Source: Tetracladium setigerum
Taxonomy: Eukaryota > Ascomycota > Leotiomycetes > Helotiales
NCBI GenBank assembly: GCA_031472005.1
Contig: PZJY01000003.1
Location: forward strand, 1,798,001-1,862,000
Length of the DNA stretch: 64,000 nt
Direction: 5' to 3'
This document shows positions 1-10,880 of this stretch, piece by piece (position 1 is the first letter of the stretch; each line of letters begins with the position of its first letter). A program made the translations under genes and the position numbers. The notes under the pieces are model-generated. The model saw only the letters and a list, made by a program, of their open reading frames with translations, was not told the origin of the DNA and did no database searches.

Positions 1-98
1 GTTGTGTACTTGTCGCAAACGGATATCTTTGTTGGAGTTGTCTGGGCAAGGACTGAGGTAGCCGCGACGGCGGTGAGAGCGAATGATTTGTAAAGCAT
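1..98 (-). CDS. Secreted protein, 5' fragment cut by window edge
   Basis: Reading the minus strand from the ATG at 98-96 gives a protein start of 32 codons that leaves the window. Residues 1-18 (MLYKSFALTAVAATSVLA) are a textbook signal peptide: a lysine, a hydrophobic Ala/Val/Thr core and an Ala-x-Ala-like end. The mature part starts QTTPTKISVCDKYTT. The CDKYTT start resembles a family of small fungal secreted proteins of unknown role, but that is recalled, not searched. The fragment is too short to name a function. Confidence 0.6.
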   Translation of the reverse strand, partial: MLYKSFALTAVAATSVLAQTTPTKISVCDKYT

Positions 99-1150
99 AT
101 TGAATATATTGTGATCTTCAAAAATGAAAGTGTACTGTTTTCTTCGTGGAGAAGGGGAATGAAGATTGAAGGAAGACGAAACTGTAGAGAGAACAGAGGG
201 ATGGAGCAGATATCAACTCTCCTTCTCAACGCACTAACACCTCCTCTCCGATACACATGACACGATGGAAAGTCAATCAAGGGAATGACCCATTTCCCCT
301 GAGGGATGTGCAGTTCCGAATATGTGCAATTTGAAATATTGACCTCCTCATTCGTGGAATGAAGATGGGAAACGGCTACTCCACAGCCCGAACAAGAGTC
401 CAGGACGCCGTGGTGTCAGCCTTTGTGAGACATTGCGGAGCTACTGTCAATCGATTGAGGAGCTTAGAAACAGCCTTGGTTTGCTTAATAAACGTGGAGG
501 AGCTAACTTATAAGTTATGATGATCTAAAACAAATGCCTTCAAGTTAAATTGGGAAAATCTTCTCCTGTAAAAGCAAGTACTGAGGCTGGTAAAGATGTG
601 ACAGATCAAATCCCAAACAGATGAATGACTGTAGAGTTGCTGCACGAGGAAGACTACCCAGATTTGCAGAGGAAACAAGTGACATCACTCCACAAAACAT
701 CGCGGTCAGTGAAACGGAACAATATGACAATGCGACAATGCGAAAGGGAATCCGAGCAGGGCAATATGAAAACAAGCTTAAACCTAGGCTCCCCAATCAG
801 AAGATGTTGATGTGCAGATCCAGCGTGGTGGCGTGCAGATGTCACCCAAAAGGAGATTGCTTTTCTTGTCTTAGCGAGGTTAAGCGAGGAGCTTCACGAA
901 GTCCGGATGAGCTGCCATCCGAACGGATGGGAGCATTTCCTTTGCAATTGATGAACACGGATTGGACCTCCGCGACCTTTTTCTGAATTCGATTCTAATT
1001 TTGATGAAGTTGGTAATTCGGAGCTTTTCGTTACCGGCTTTTGTAAGATCGAGGCCAAAATTTAAAAAAAACAAACATCCGAACACCCCCACGACGATAA
1101 CCAATTGTACACTTTGAAATCCTTACAAGAACACAAGCTGACAGTCCCGG
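99..1150. other. Intergenic, no supported gene
   Basis: This holds the promoter of the secreted protein at the left edge and the 3' flank of homoaconitase. Short open frames on both strands at 545-1104 overlap each other and show no motif, signal peptide or splice signals, so none is called. Confidence 0.5.
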
Positions 1151-3623
1151 TTATGAGTTGCCTATCTCTTTCTTGACCCATTTCTCCAATCCACCTCGTG
1201 CGATGATTTCTTGGACATTGGGCGGTAGTTCACCAACTTTCTGGCTCCATGTTTCACCTCCCTCACCTTCTGTGATGACAACCTTGCTCCTCCTGACATC
1301 CCACAAGAAAGTCCATCCAGTTCTTCTTGTCAAGACTTTCTCGCTCTCGGGAGATGCTTGTTGTGCAGGTGGTGGGCTGTCCAGACTTTCCTTGTTCAGA
1401 GCTGGTTCCGCCACGTCTGTCTTCTCCTTCACCTCTTGACCTGAAAACCTCTCCCTCAATCGTTGAACCAATCGGGGAACTTCAACACCCATCAGGGCAT
1501 TATTAATACTGTTTCTGGCAAAGATGTTCCCGAAACTGCCACTGACAACCAAGGGAATCTTCTTTGCCAAGATAGCAGTTGCGGCTTGCTCTCTTGAACT
1601 ACCACAGCCGAAATTGAAACCGGCAACCAGAATATCGCCAGCTTTTGCGATGGATCCAAACTTTGTATCGTAATTCTCCATGCACACTTCTGCCATCTTC
1701 TCAACCGAGACACCATCTTGATATGTGTATTTGCCAGGATAGATACCATCTGTGTTAATGTTGTCCGCATCACAGAAAACAATTTCGCCCTCAACCTTCT
1801 CGGGAAAGCCGGGAGAATTGATGTCAATGTTTCTTCGACGTCCGATTCCTTGCTGGAAGCTGTCGATTCCCCTAGAATGCTGGTTTCGGCAGACTCGATG
1901 ATGGAGTCGGCTTGTGCAATCAATCGGTCAAGCGCTTCTTCTATACTGACGGACTTGTCCTCTTCCACGTTACCATTGCCCTCACCGAGAACAACTTTCT
2001 CTACTCCAACAGGTCGCTCGTACCATCCTGGCCCACTGATCTGCCCGCTGAGAGCACTGGCCGCGACCACCTCCGGCGATGCCAAGTAGGCCTTTGCATC
2101 CGGTGAGCCCATGCGACCTTTGAAGTTTCTGTTACTGGCGCTGATGCCGACTTCTCCTGGCTCTAACAGTCCCGTTCCGAGTCCAATACATGGCCCGCAT
2201 CCTGCTGGCAATGTCTTGGCTCCCGCCTCAATCAAAGTTTGCCAGTCCCCTGCATCCTCTGCTGCCTCTTGTTCTGGAAGAGAAGCAGCAGCAATGTAGA
2301 ACTCAACGCCAGCAGCGATTTTCGCTGGTTGGCCGTTTGCGGCTGCTTCCTTGAAGACTTTAGCAGCTGCGGCCAAATCCGAGGCCCGAGAATTAGTACA
2401 TGACACGAGGTAAGCTTTGTTAACCTTGATAGTCTTCGCCTCCAGATCTCGGAGAGGGGTTGCGATCTTGACCGAATTTGGTCCAGCGACGTAAGGGGAG
2501 AGAGTCGAAAGATTGAGATAAAGTGATTTGGCATATACTGCACCCTTGTCGGCAACCAGTTGATTATCGACCAGAGCATCGACGTTGGCGTGAGAGAATC
2601 TTGATTGTGTGTCCTTTCCATCGTACAAGGCAGCTATAGTGGCTTTAGACCTCAGCCAAGCTTGCAGCATAGCATCAATGGGAAATAATCCGGTCAATGC
2701 GCCCCATTCTGTAGTCATATTTGCAATAGCCAATCGATCATCGACTGGTAGACTTCGCATTGTCTGTTCCGACCCGGTGAATTCAATAGCGTGGTTCAGA
2801 ACCTCATCGTTGTTGAACAAGCCACAGAGCGCGACAATAACATCTTTTCCAGTTACACCCTTGGGCATAACTCCAGTGAGAGTGACCTTTGCAATTGGAG
2901 GGATCTGCCACCAAGTTTTGCCAGTAGCCCATATACTCGCGGCATCAGTTCTGACCATAGCCGTACCCAGACATCCTACACCTCCATACATGTTGCTGTG
3001 ACTATCACTTGCGACGGTCATTGTGCCTGGCCACGCATAGCCCTCCTCAACCATGATCTGATGCCCAATTCCTCGTCCAGCGGATAGAAATCAACACCCT
3101 GCTTATTGGCGAATTCTTCAATCTGCTTGTATTTCTTCAAGTTGGTTTCAGTCTTGTTTTGCACATCATGGTCAAGTGTCATGACAATCTGGCTGGGGTC
3201 GTGAATCTTAGATGCTCCAATTGACATGAACTTCAACGCAACGGGCCATGAGTTATCATGTGTCATGCAACGATGAGGAGAAAGGGTCACATAGTCCCCG
3301 GACTTGACCACCTTTCCTTCTGCGAGGCCGAGGGAGTATCGCTGAACGATCTTTTCGGTCAACGTCTGAGGCGTTCGCGAGGGGTATTCAAGGACGATAG
3401 GATAGCAGATGTAGAGGGATCGGAGGTCTGGGCGTGGAAGACATCCTGGAATCGCTGCGCTGTCGAGGTGAGTGCTCGTATTGTTGAACGTGGAGTGCGA
3501 AGGGGGAGGAGGTTTCGAGATGGTCTGGCACGCAGGCCCTGTAGACCGAGTCTTTGCTGTTGACGATATTAGTGATAGGATGAGGGAGGGTTTAGGAATG
3601 TGAGAAACAAATACCGAAATCAT
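1151..3623 (-). CDS. LYS4: Homoaconitase, mitochondrial (three single-base frame breaks)
   Basis: Homoaconitase converts homocitrate to homoisocitrate in the fungal alpha-aminoadipate lysine pathway, in the mitochondrial matrix, using a 4Fe-4S cluster. Seen: the conserved block from RTPQTLTEKIVQRYS, the VSCTNSR and CGPCIG cluster-ligand regions, and the C-terminal swivel domain with FNFGCGSSREQAA. I place the start at 3623 (MIS), then an intron 3614-3557, giving an Arg-rich presequence (QRLGLQGLRARPSRN) suited to import. The frame breaks three times, each fixed by adding one base: near 3381-3384, near 3081 (FYP then AGRGIGHQ) and at 1802-1804 (AFP then EKVEGEIVF). The restored product is about 805 residues, near the family length. 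The first break could instead be avoided by an AAG acceptor ending at 3552, but that leader looks less like a presequence. Divergent neighbour: the GAS2 protein. Confidence 0.9.
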
Positions 3624-4476
3624 CTTGTTTCCATTGACACACAGCGGCGAATAATGGGAGAATTGGGAAGGAAGGAGAAGGATTTGGAGGCTCAATATCT
3701 TCGAGACTTTCCCCAGATTTCTAACTCTTTTTTGCGCAGGTCAGCGATCTCGCTCAGCTCATGATTGGCCAAGGCAAAGATCCACAATGGTGCGTCTTTG
3801 TCCTAAAGTGGTTCAAAAGGGTTGAAAACTCAAGTCTACGCTGCTGTTGGGGTCCATCTGCTGTCAAAGTATATCCTCAAAACAAATGCGGTTTGTCTAC
3901 TTTTCTCTTCTCTGCTTTGGAAGTCCAAGAATCCCTCAAATCTTTCTGTTTTCACACCTCTGTTTCTTGCAATGTTTCTGGCATCCCCTGTCCCACCACT
4001 TGGCGAATCTATACCCCCTGCTAGTGCACCGTATGATCGCGATTGTCAGAACAGGGAAGCAAAATGCCTGCATTTCAATACAACTCATCCATCCTCTTGC
4101 GGTCTTCCGACCACCATTTTGGCCTCCCATCCACTCGTTAGAATATTCTTCATTTCACCTTTCTTTTCTTCACGCTGTTCTGTCTTCCGTTACGCGTACC
4201 CTCAAGGCGCTTCTTTCTTCTTCCTTCTGCCATCAATTTCGTCAGGTCTCACAAACAAGACATGCAATAAGAAGCTCGTTTGCCCACTTGAACACCAGAC
4301 ACAACTTCAAACCGGCATTGAGCATTTAAACAACACACAAAAGAGATACCCAGCTGCATCCTGTCTACAAAATGTCCTACTCCGCCGCCCCCGATCGTCC
4401 TACCTCCTAAGCAATGCGCCATCTCCTAGATCAACGCGCCTGGATCTACTAACACAATAGCACAACCAACCAAGCC
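3624..4476. promoter_or_regulatory. Divergent promoter region LYS4 / GAS2-domain gene
   Basis: An 850-base spacer between two head-to-head genes. The stretch 4080-4470 is rich in pyrimidine tracts on the plus strand, as is common in leader regions of fungal genes. Open frames at 3822-4460 are unsupported readings of this leader. No specific operator was recognised. Confidence 0.45.
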
Positions 4477-7400
4477 ATGGAGGAGCACCAACATCCCTTT
4501 GCCTCCTCCCCCGCTACACCGCGTTTCCCACCTCCCAATGCCCACTCGCACCGGCGGAACATCTCGCGATCTCCAACTCGAAACCGTGTGAGTGTTACAG
4601 ATGACATTTTCACCGACTTCTCGCCAACCCGTATTCTTGATGCCTTCGTCAATCCAACAGGACGCCTCAAAGCAAGTATCGATGCAGCAAGCGAAACCGA
4701 TCGTACCTTTGGCATTCGAGCGGCCCAGGCTTCGAAGAGCATACAGGAATGGGTTCGCGAACTAGAAGAATGGGAGTGGCCGACGGAAAGTGCATCGTCG
4801 GGCTTTGAAGTGCCAGTTGGGAAGCGGCGGAAAGTCACCAACGGCGAAGGGGCCTCGCAGAATCAAGAGGAAAACGGTTCGGAGGAGCCCGAATATATTG
4901 GAAGCTTACTTGCACCTACCGTGTTGGAGTACGAATCAAGGATTGACCGAATACATGCTGAGTTGGAGGATCTACACGTAGAAGAAATCAAGCGGCATGT
5001 TTTAGAAACACACTTCGCGCCGTCACGGCCTTCCTCCTCGTCCTCGAACGCATCCTCCACTACCTTCCTTTCGACTTACACAAAGATGGAGGACTTTACC
5101 GCAATTGTGACGGCTACCGTCCTGAAAGCGCTGCCCAATCTAAGCAAGCTAATGCGTTTAATGGATGTTTGGAGCGTACGGTTGACCGTGCTGCGAAAGG
5201 TCCCCAGGTTACTTCGTCGGCTAAAGGAAGGCGAGGTAGCATTAACAAGTGGATGGACAGTTCTCCGAAAACCACTTCCCCCGGAGCAGGATATGTCGGA
5301 TGATGAAATGCTGACAAGGGAAGCCTTTGACATCATGCGAAATATCTTGCAGGACACTGTTACAACTTCAGGACGAGACTTGGATTTCATGCTAGATACA
5401 TTAGAAGGAAGAGAGGAGACACTCCCAGATTCTTGGTTAGACCGTATGGAGGCCATAGAGCAAGATTACGGAGAGTGGGTAGTGGCTGGCGATAGAAGAG
5501 TTCGAGAGGTGGAATGGGCGAAAATGGCCAAGATTAGGAGGGAACGAGAGGAGGAAGCACGAAGAAAAGCAGAGGAGGCTGCTCGAATACAGGCCGAGCA
5601 GGATGCCAGAGATGCAGCGGCCGAGGCCCAAAGGCAATTAGCTGTGAAGAGAGCACAAGACGCTGAAAATGCACGTTTGAAGGCGGAGGATGATTCAAGA
5701 AAAGCACTTGCGGAGGCAGAGCGACTCAGAATGGAGAAGCAGGCACTGGAGGAAGCTGTGAGATTGAAAGCGGAGAAAGAAGCTGCCGAACTACTTAAAA
5801 AGAAATCAAAAGAGGCCGAAGTGGCTCGAATGAAGGCGGAGGAAGCTGAAAGGATAGAGGCAGAAAAGAGGAGACTTGCGGAGGAAAAGAGGGTTGAGGA
5901 GGAGATGTCGATATTGCAAGCGCAGAAACTTGCGGCTGATGCTGCCTTGGCGAAACGGAAAGCCGAAGAAGCAGAAGAACTTCGATTATTGGAGGAAAAT
6001 GAGAGACGAGAGGAGGCAAATAGACAAGTACAACTCCAGGCTGCTGCGGAGGCCGAACTGGTGAGACAGAAAGCGGAGGAGGCAGAGAGAGCCCGACTGT
6101 TACTGGAAAGGGAGAACGAGGAAGCAGCTCGGATTGAGAACGAACGCCTGATCGAAGCTGCCCGAGTAAGAGAAGAAATCGAGGCGCAAGAGACGGCTGC
6201 CGCCAGCGTGAAACTTGCAGAAGAACATCGCATCCAGGAGCTTGAAGCCGATCGTGCGCGGAAAGAACAAGAAGTCGAAGCGACTCGATTACGCGAGCAG
6301 AGAGAGGCACAAGAAGCCGCCGCTGATTTGGAAAGACGGATCAATGAAGAACGGGAACTTCAGAAAGCTGAATTTGCTCGGCTTGCCGCTGAACAAATTG
6401 CTCGTGACCTTGCAGTTGCAAAGTTACAGGCTGAGGCTTCTGAAGCCCGTGAACTCGCTGCACAACAAGTCAGGGAAGTTGAAGAGGCCGAAGCGCAAGC
6501 TATAGAACTGGAGAATGCAAAACTTCAAGCGGAAATCGAAACCCAGGAAGCAGAAATGCTGAGATTAGCGACCGAGAAAGCCGAAATCAAAAGACTTACT
6601 GACGAAGCTCGAGAAGCCGAGTCACTCGCATCAAAGCAACAAGAAGAGCAACTAGCAAAAGTCACCGCCGAAGAAGCGAGGATGGCCAATGAAGCATTGG
6701 AGAACGCCCGTCTGGAGGCTGAAAGAAAGGCATTCGAAGCAACACGGTTGCGCGTTCCGGAGCAAGTTGTAACGGAGGTGGAGGCTTCGAGACTTAGGGC
6801 CGAGGAAAGCGCGCAGCTGAAGCGTGAAGAAGCTGCATTAGAAGCCGTCCGCTTGAGAATCTTGCAAGATGTTCAAAATTCTGGGCTCAAGGAAGTCGAG
6901 CGACCAAAGATTCCTGCAGCTCTCGAAGTCGAGGACGTGCAACTGAAAGCTTTCAACGCCACGGAACCTGGAAGTGATGGGGCAGCAACATTACAAACGC
7001 GAATGGAGGGGGTGGAGGAAGCTCGGCAGACCCAGCGCTGGCTATCTGAAACTCAACAATCTTTTGATTCTCTCTCGGTCCAGGGATCACCGAAACGTGT
7101 TACTACCTCTTTCACAGGCGTGGCGGCCGATCTCGAATCCAACTCTGAATGCGATATTTGTGGGAGCCAAGGGAGTCAGTCACCAGCCAAGTATGCAACT
7201 TTCGATGGAACCATTGACGTGGACTCAGATTCATTGGAGATCTCAGAAGATCTAAAATCTAGCTCTAACGAAGGTTCAACTGTGGGGCAAAATAGCTCTG
7301 TAATTCCTCCAATTCAGGATTCCAACGCCGTCCGTGATTTCTTCAAAACACCAAAGCAAGTCGACATTGATGGACATGAGTTTCTCGACGATCTCGCAAC

Positions 7401-9579
7401 ATTTTTTCCAGATGCTAGCCGCAATGTGGTTCCCACTCAATTATCAACAAGCCCAACTTCAGGGTACTCGGATTCTGTGAAGGATACAAGCACCGGCAAA
7501 TCCATACAAACACAGGGATCTTTACCACTGGTCGATTTACCGCATCGCACCCCTGGACACACAACGCCTTCCGATCCCACATTTGAACCAGAGTATGTTC
7601 TAAACGTGAAGAGGTCAACCTTTGGCGATTTTGACATAAGAGGAAAGAGGGTGCCCCCTCGCTCTACCCTTGATGAGCCAAACCCAGATCCCTTCTCCAA
7701 AGTGGCCAACTATTCGCCACTTCCAACCGGATACGCAACATCTGATCCAACGCCCGAGATACTTAATGCAGAGCCAGCTTCGTACTTCCGCCCTGTTGTC
7801 TCTCCTGTGAAGAGCACTCACTCCTCGGTCGTTTTCAGTGAACCGACTACCCCCACCTCATCGCCGAGCTTTTCTGATATGATGAAGGCAATACAGACCT
7901 CTCCGACATTTGGAAAGCCAGTGCTTCCCCCGAAATCACCTCGAAGACAAATTTTTCCACAGGGACAAGGTTACTCCCCTTCAAACAAATCTCCTCGACG
8001 TGAAGCCATGGTGATGGACTCATTTGACGGTTCGGTTGAGAGCGTTCCTTCACGACATATGGATATGGAGCTCCATGAGTTCCAACCTCATTCACTCGCT
8101 CGCAAAACCTCTATCACACGAATCAATAGTCCATCTCAGATAGAGATTGGGCGTCGCGATAGTGCTTCTTCCAATGGATCTACCATTATCAACAGTCCGG
8201 TTAAGGATATGTCAGCTTCGCCAATTCGTCGGATTCCTTCACCTGCTCGGCCCTCGACTCCAACCTTGCCGCATGGCATGAAGCCTTTCGTGGAAGATTC
8301 TCCGTCTATCCGTCGATATCGTAATGGGAAATCCCATGATTACACTTCTCCTGATTCACCACCTCCAATTCCCGACCTGTCAAAACGAACCCCGATATCC
8401 CACAGCAGAAATACATCAGTTTCAAGTATTTTGCATGGCTCGGACTCTACAAATACGCCAACGCTCAATGTCGATTCCTCGCCTGCTCCATTTACCAGCC
8501 CCAAAAAAGTGAATACCGATGAGCAGATGCAGCAACAGATTTCGAACCTCTTGGAGTCAATACCCGCTCGCATCCGGCTTACGACCGAGTCAGATAATGG
8601 TCCTACCGACAGTCTCAATGTGAAGAAGACCAGACGTCCCACTCCAAGCTTTCGATCGAGTTCAAGTATGAGCAATTATTCTCGCGCCCCAACGCCTTCT
8701 TTCACACTCGCGCCTGCTCAGGTCGCCCCGCGCCAAAGAGCCCAAAGTGGCAATGCTGAGACTAAAGTGTATCATCTCTCACGTTCTACTGGAGAAGCTC
8801 CTATCAAGCTATTAGTCCGTCTAGTTGGTGAAAATGGCGAGCGTGTCATGGTTCGTGTCGGCGGCGGCTGGGCAGATCTAGGCGAGTACCTCAAAGAATA
8901 CGCTTCCCACCACGGCCGTCGCGCACCCCTTAACGACGACGACAAAATCGAGATCCAAGATATCCCATCTCGTGTCGTGTCAGCCAGATCAGCGTCTTCC
9001 ACAATCCTAAGGCCATCTTTGACCCCAAGCCTAAGAGCATCTTCGTCAATCACAAACCTTCGACCATCTTCTTCAATAGCAAATCTTAGAGCTAGTAGTA
9101 GCAGCAATGGTCGCTCAAGCCCAGTCTCCCGCCCTGTAAGCGCATTGGGATTCAACCGCCCAGTCAGTGCCCTTGGCAGACCAGCGTCCTCTCTCAACGT
9201 CCGCAAAACTCGCAAATCCACAGGTGATAATCTTGATCTCCCCACTCCAATCAACACATTCCGCAGCCCATCTACACCCATGCCATCCACCCTCTCTCGC
9301 TCTTCGGTCGTCTACGAAACACCACCATCCACGGAAAGGGAAAGAAGCAACTCCCGCCTTTCTTGGACAGAAGAGGAGTCTAGCCTTGGCCTAGCGGGAC
9401 CAAAAGCAAAGAAGATTACCATCAGTGAGAAAGATCAGGAATGGGTAGAAAGTATGAAGGAGAAGGTCAGACTGGCCAGTGCAGAGAAAGAGCGAAAGGC
9501 GAGGGCTGAGAGGGGCAGCTTTGGAGAGATGGATAAGGTTGGAGCAACGAAGAGGTTATTCAGGAAGAAAGGCATGTGA
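4477..9579 (+). CDS. Large coiled-coil protein with GAS2/GAR domain, likely microtubule-associated
   Basis: A single uninterrupted 1700-codon frame. Residues 1-345 form a mostly helical N-terminal region. Residues about 347-810 are one long, extremely charged Glu/Arg/Lys/Ala helix (EEARRKAEEAARIQAE and many relatives), either a coiled coil or a single alpha-helix lever. The C-terminal half is Ser/Thr/Pro-rich with many S-P and T-P sites. Near 1430-1480 is a GAS2-related (GAR) domain (KLLVRLVGENGERVMVRVGGGW...LGEYLKEY), a known microtubule-binding fold. In filamentous fungi this N-terminal helical region plus GAS2 layout recalls Kar9/MigA-type proteins that guide microtubules or orient the spindle; that link is from memory and tentative. 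The C-terminus is basic. Start chosen as the first ATG before the conserved-looking N-terminus. Confidence 0.85.
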   Translation: MEEHQHPFASSPATPRFPPPNAHSHRRNISRSPTRNRVSVTDDIFTDFSPTRILDAFVNPTGRLKASIDAASETDRTFGIRAAQASKSIQEWVRELEEWEWPTESASSGFEVPVGKRRKVTNGEGASQNQEENGSEEPEYIGSLLAPTVLEYESRIDRIHAELEDLHVEEIKRHVLETHFAPSRPSSSSSNASSTTFLSTYTKMEDFTAIVTATVLKALPNLSKLMRLMDVWSVRLTVLRKVPRLLRRLKEGEVALTSGWTVLRKPLPPEQDMSDDEMLTREAFDIMRNILQDTVTTSGRDLDFMLDTLEGREETLPDSWLDRMEAIEQDYGEWVVAGDRRVREVEWAKMAKIRREREEEARRKAEEAARIQAEQDARDAAAEAQRQLAVKRAQDAENARLKAEDDSRKALAEAERLRMEKQALEEAVRLKAEKEAAELLKKKSKEAEVARMKAEEAERIEAEKRRLAEEKRVEEEMSILQAQKLAADAALAKRKAEEAEELRLLEENERREEANRQVQLQAAAEAELVRQKAEEAERARLLLERENEEAARIENERLIEAARVREEIEAQETAAASVKLAEEHRIQELEADRARKEQEVEATRLREQREAQEAAADLERRINEERELQKAEFARLAAEQIARDLAVAKLQAEASEARELAAQQVREVEEAEAQAIELENAKLQAEIETQEAEMLRLATEKAEIKRLTDEAREAESLASKQQEEQLAKVTAEEARMANEALENARLEAERKAFEATRLRVPEQVVTEVEASRLRAEESAQLKREEAALEAVRLRILQDVQNSGLKEVERPKIPAALEVEDVQLKAFNATEPGSDGAATLQTRMEGVEEARQTQRWLSETQQSFDSLSVQGSPKRVTTSFTGVAADLESNSECDICGSQGSQSPAKYATFDGTIDVDSDSLEISEDLKSSSNEGSTVGQNSSVIPPIQDSNAVRDFFKTPKQVDIDGHEFLDDLATFFPDASRNVVPTQLSTSPTSGYSDSVKDTSTGKSIQTQGSLPLVDLPHRTPGHTTPSDPTFEPEYVLNVKRSTFGDFDIRGKRVPPRSTLDEPNPDPFSKVANYSPLPTGYATSDPTPEILNAEPASYFRPVVSPVKSTHSSVVFSEPTTPTSSPSFSDMMKAIQTSPTFGKPVLPPKSPRRQIFPQGQGYSPSNKSPRREAMVMDSFDGSVESVPSRHMDMELHEFQPHSLARKTSITRINSPSQIEIGRRDSASSNGSTIINSPVKDMSASPIRRIPSPARPSTPTLPHGMKPFVEDSPSIRRYRNGKSHDYTSPDSPPPIPDLSKRTPISHSRNTSVSSILHGSDSTNTPTLNVDSSPAPFTSPKKVNTDEQMQQQISNLLESIPARIRLTTESDNGPTDSLNVKKTRRPTPSFRSSSSMSNYSRAPTPSFTLAPAQVAPRQRAQSGNAETKVYHLSRSTGEAPIKLLVRLVGENGERVMVRVGGGWADLGEYLKEYASHHGRRAPLNDDDKIEIQDIPSRVVSARSASSTILRPSLTPSLRASSSITNLRPSSSIANLRASSSSNGRSSPVSRPVSALGFNRPVSALGRPASSLNVRKTRKSTGDNLDLPTPINTFRSPSTPMPSTLSRSSVVYETPPSTERERSNSRLSWTEEESSLGLAGPKAKKITISEKDQEWVESMKEKVRLASAEKERKARAERGSFGEMDKVGATKRLFRKKGM

Positions 9580-10122
9580 GTTGGATCAAGCGAAAATGGA
9601 TTGGCTAAAGAGATGGAAGGAATTTGCAAATCACCGAATGCTTTATGTATTGTGGTAAATTAGTTCAGTGCGATGGTTACATTCCCCATTTGGGGCGAAT
9701 TCTTTGGCGTTGCATACCAAGATATTGATACCGGGTTTGGCTCTTGGGGAGTTGTATTCTTTTTTTTTTCGTGGAGTTCGGGTGGCTTTATTCTCCCATA
9801 CATTACTTTAAGTACCTATCAATACAATACCCTTTTTTCGTTCTAGCCTTGGTCCGGCCGTAGATTATTTAGTGTAGGTCTTACGTTCGCAAGATGTGAA
9901 AAAGTTCCTCGCCGAGAGCTTGGCTGAAACTATTGTCTTTAATATACACTTGTTTGCACCCTCTATTCTTATCCTACTCCGCCCCAGTCTTACCGTTCAA
10001 ATCATTCTCGGCAGCTCGACAGATTCCATCCTTTGTTTGCTTTCTCCAAACATGCAACATCCCAGCTCTCACAGCATAATAGCCACAATCTTTTCCAAAG
10101 TTAGCAATTAATCACGCTCAAT
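9580..10122. other. Intergenic, 3' flank
   Basis: 3' flank of the GAS2 gene with a run of T residues near 9758-9770. Nothing else recognised. Confidence 0.4.
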
Positions 10123-10470
10123 CTACCTGGGTGTACGAGGACTCGCCAAAACAAGATCAACTCCACCTTCGACTTTCGCCTTCCAAATACTACTGTACCT
10201 CTCAGACTTATAAAGAACATTATTCTCCACCAACTGAATCTCAGCAACAATCACGCCCTCAATCTCAACCACGGTCGCAATACCACCTCGAGCAAACGGT
10301 CGAATCTTCTTCATAAAAGTTATCAACCCTTTGTTTCCATACGGAATACCTGAATATTGCGGATCGTGTCGATGTGGGATATCCTGGTCGAATTCGGAAA
10401 TGTGCAACTTTTCTCCACCAACACTTTCAGTTAATTTCGAAGTAATAAATATCACGACAATCATACCCAT
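10123..10470 (-). CDS. Hypothetical protein, possible small or partial gene
   Basis: Open frame of about 115 codons from the ATG at 10470 to a stop at 10123. The product has balanced composition (for example KLHISEFDQDIPHRHD and GGIATVVEIEGVIVAEIQLVE, which reads like beta strands), unlike random antisense frames. There is no known domain, signal peptide or membrane segment. The start is uncertain: the TAG just before the ATG may be an intron acceptor, so this may be the last exon of a longer gene. I do not recognise a function. Confidence 0.3.
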   Translation of the reverse strand: MGMIVVIFITSKLTESVGGEKLHISEFDQDIPHRHDPQYSGIPYGNKGLITFMKKIRPFARGGIATVVEIEGVIVAEIQLVENNVLYKSERYSSIWKAKVEGGVDLVLASPRTPR

Positions 10471-10880
10471 ACTAGATTTTGGTATTAACAACTTGACAGA
10501 AATTTCTTTTCAAATATCCTTTTTTCACAAATTCTTCAAACGACCAGATTGTTTGGTTTCACGTCTTCTATCCAAATCCCATCGCCGCCCCACCACCATG
10601 CACTTTTTCATTTTCAACGCCAACAATTTCTCCAGGAAAACGGCTTCTTATGTAATTGACACATAACGAGCGTATTAATTTGTTATCTTCACTACTATTC
10701 TTCGCGTAACATCAAAGTAATTCCCAGTCATATGAAAAGATCAAAGGTAATTTCCCGAGGTATGGGACCAGCGTACCTGCCGATAGAAATTTCTATCGGC
10801 TGTGGGGCTGGCTATTCTCATAGCTCCACTCCTTCAAACACCTTTACATACCCAAATAACCCCAGATTATCTCATCAAAA
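10471..10880. other. Intergenic upstream of tRNA-Ala
   Basis: No supported gene. Contains the perfect palindrome at 10779-10800 described separately. Confidence 0.4.
10779..10800. repeat. Perfect 22-base palindrome
   Basis: The half-site GCCGATAGAAA is followed directly by its exact reverse complement with no spacer. It lies 80 bases before the tRNA-Ala gene. The centre GAAATTTC is the same as in the palindrome at 17478-17497. Function unknown: a binding site for a dimeric factor or the end of a former insertion are both possible. Confidence 0.85.

Noticed and set aside
621..986. 121-codon plus-strand frame near the left edge
   Set aside because: Overlaps three other frames, no domain or signal peptide, unusual composition.
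3552..3614. Alternative LYS4 splice acceptor (AAG ending at 3552) that would remove the first frame break
   Set aside because: It gives a Pro/Ser/Cys-rich leader unlike an import signal, whereas the CAG acceptor gives an Arg-rich one; kept as a possibility in the gene note.
5466..6344. Long minus-strand frame (292 codons) rich in Ser, Ala and Arg
   Set aside because: It is the mirror of the Glu/Arg/Ala coiled-coil codons of the GAS2-domain gene; antisense of GAG/GCN-rich DNA stays open by composition.
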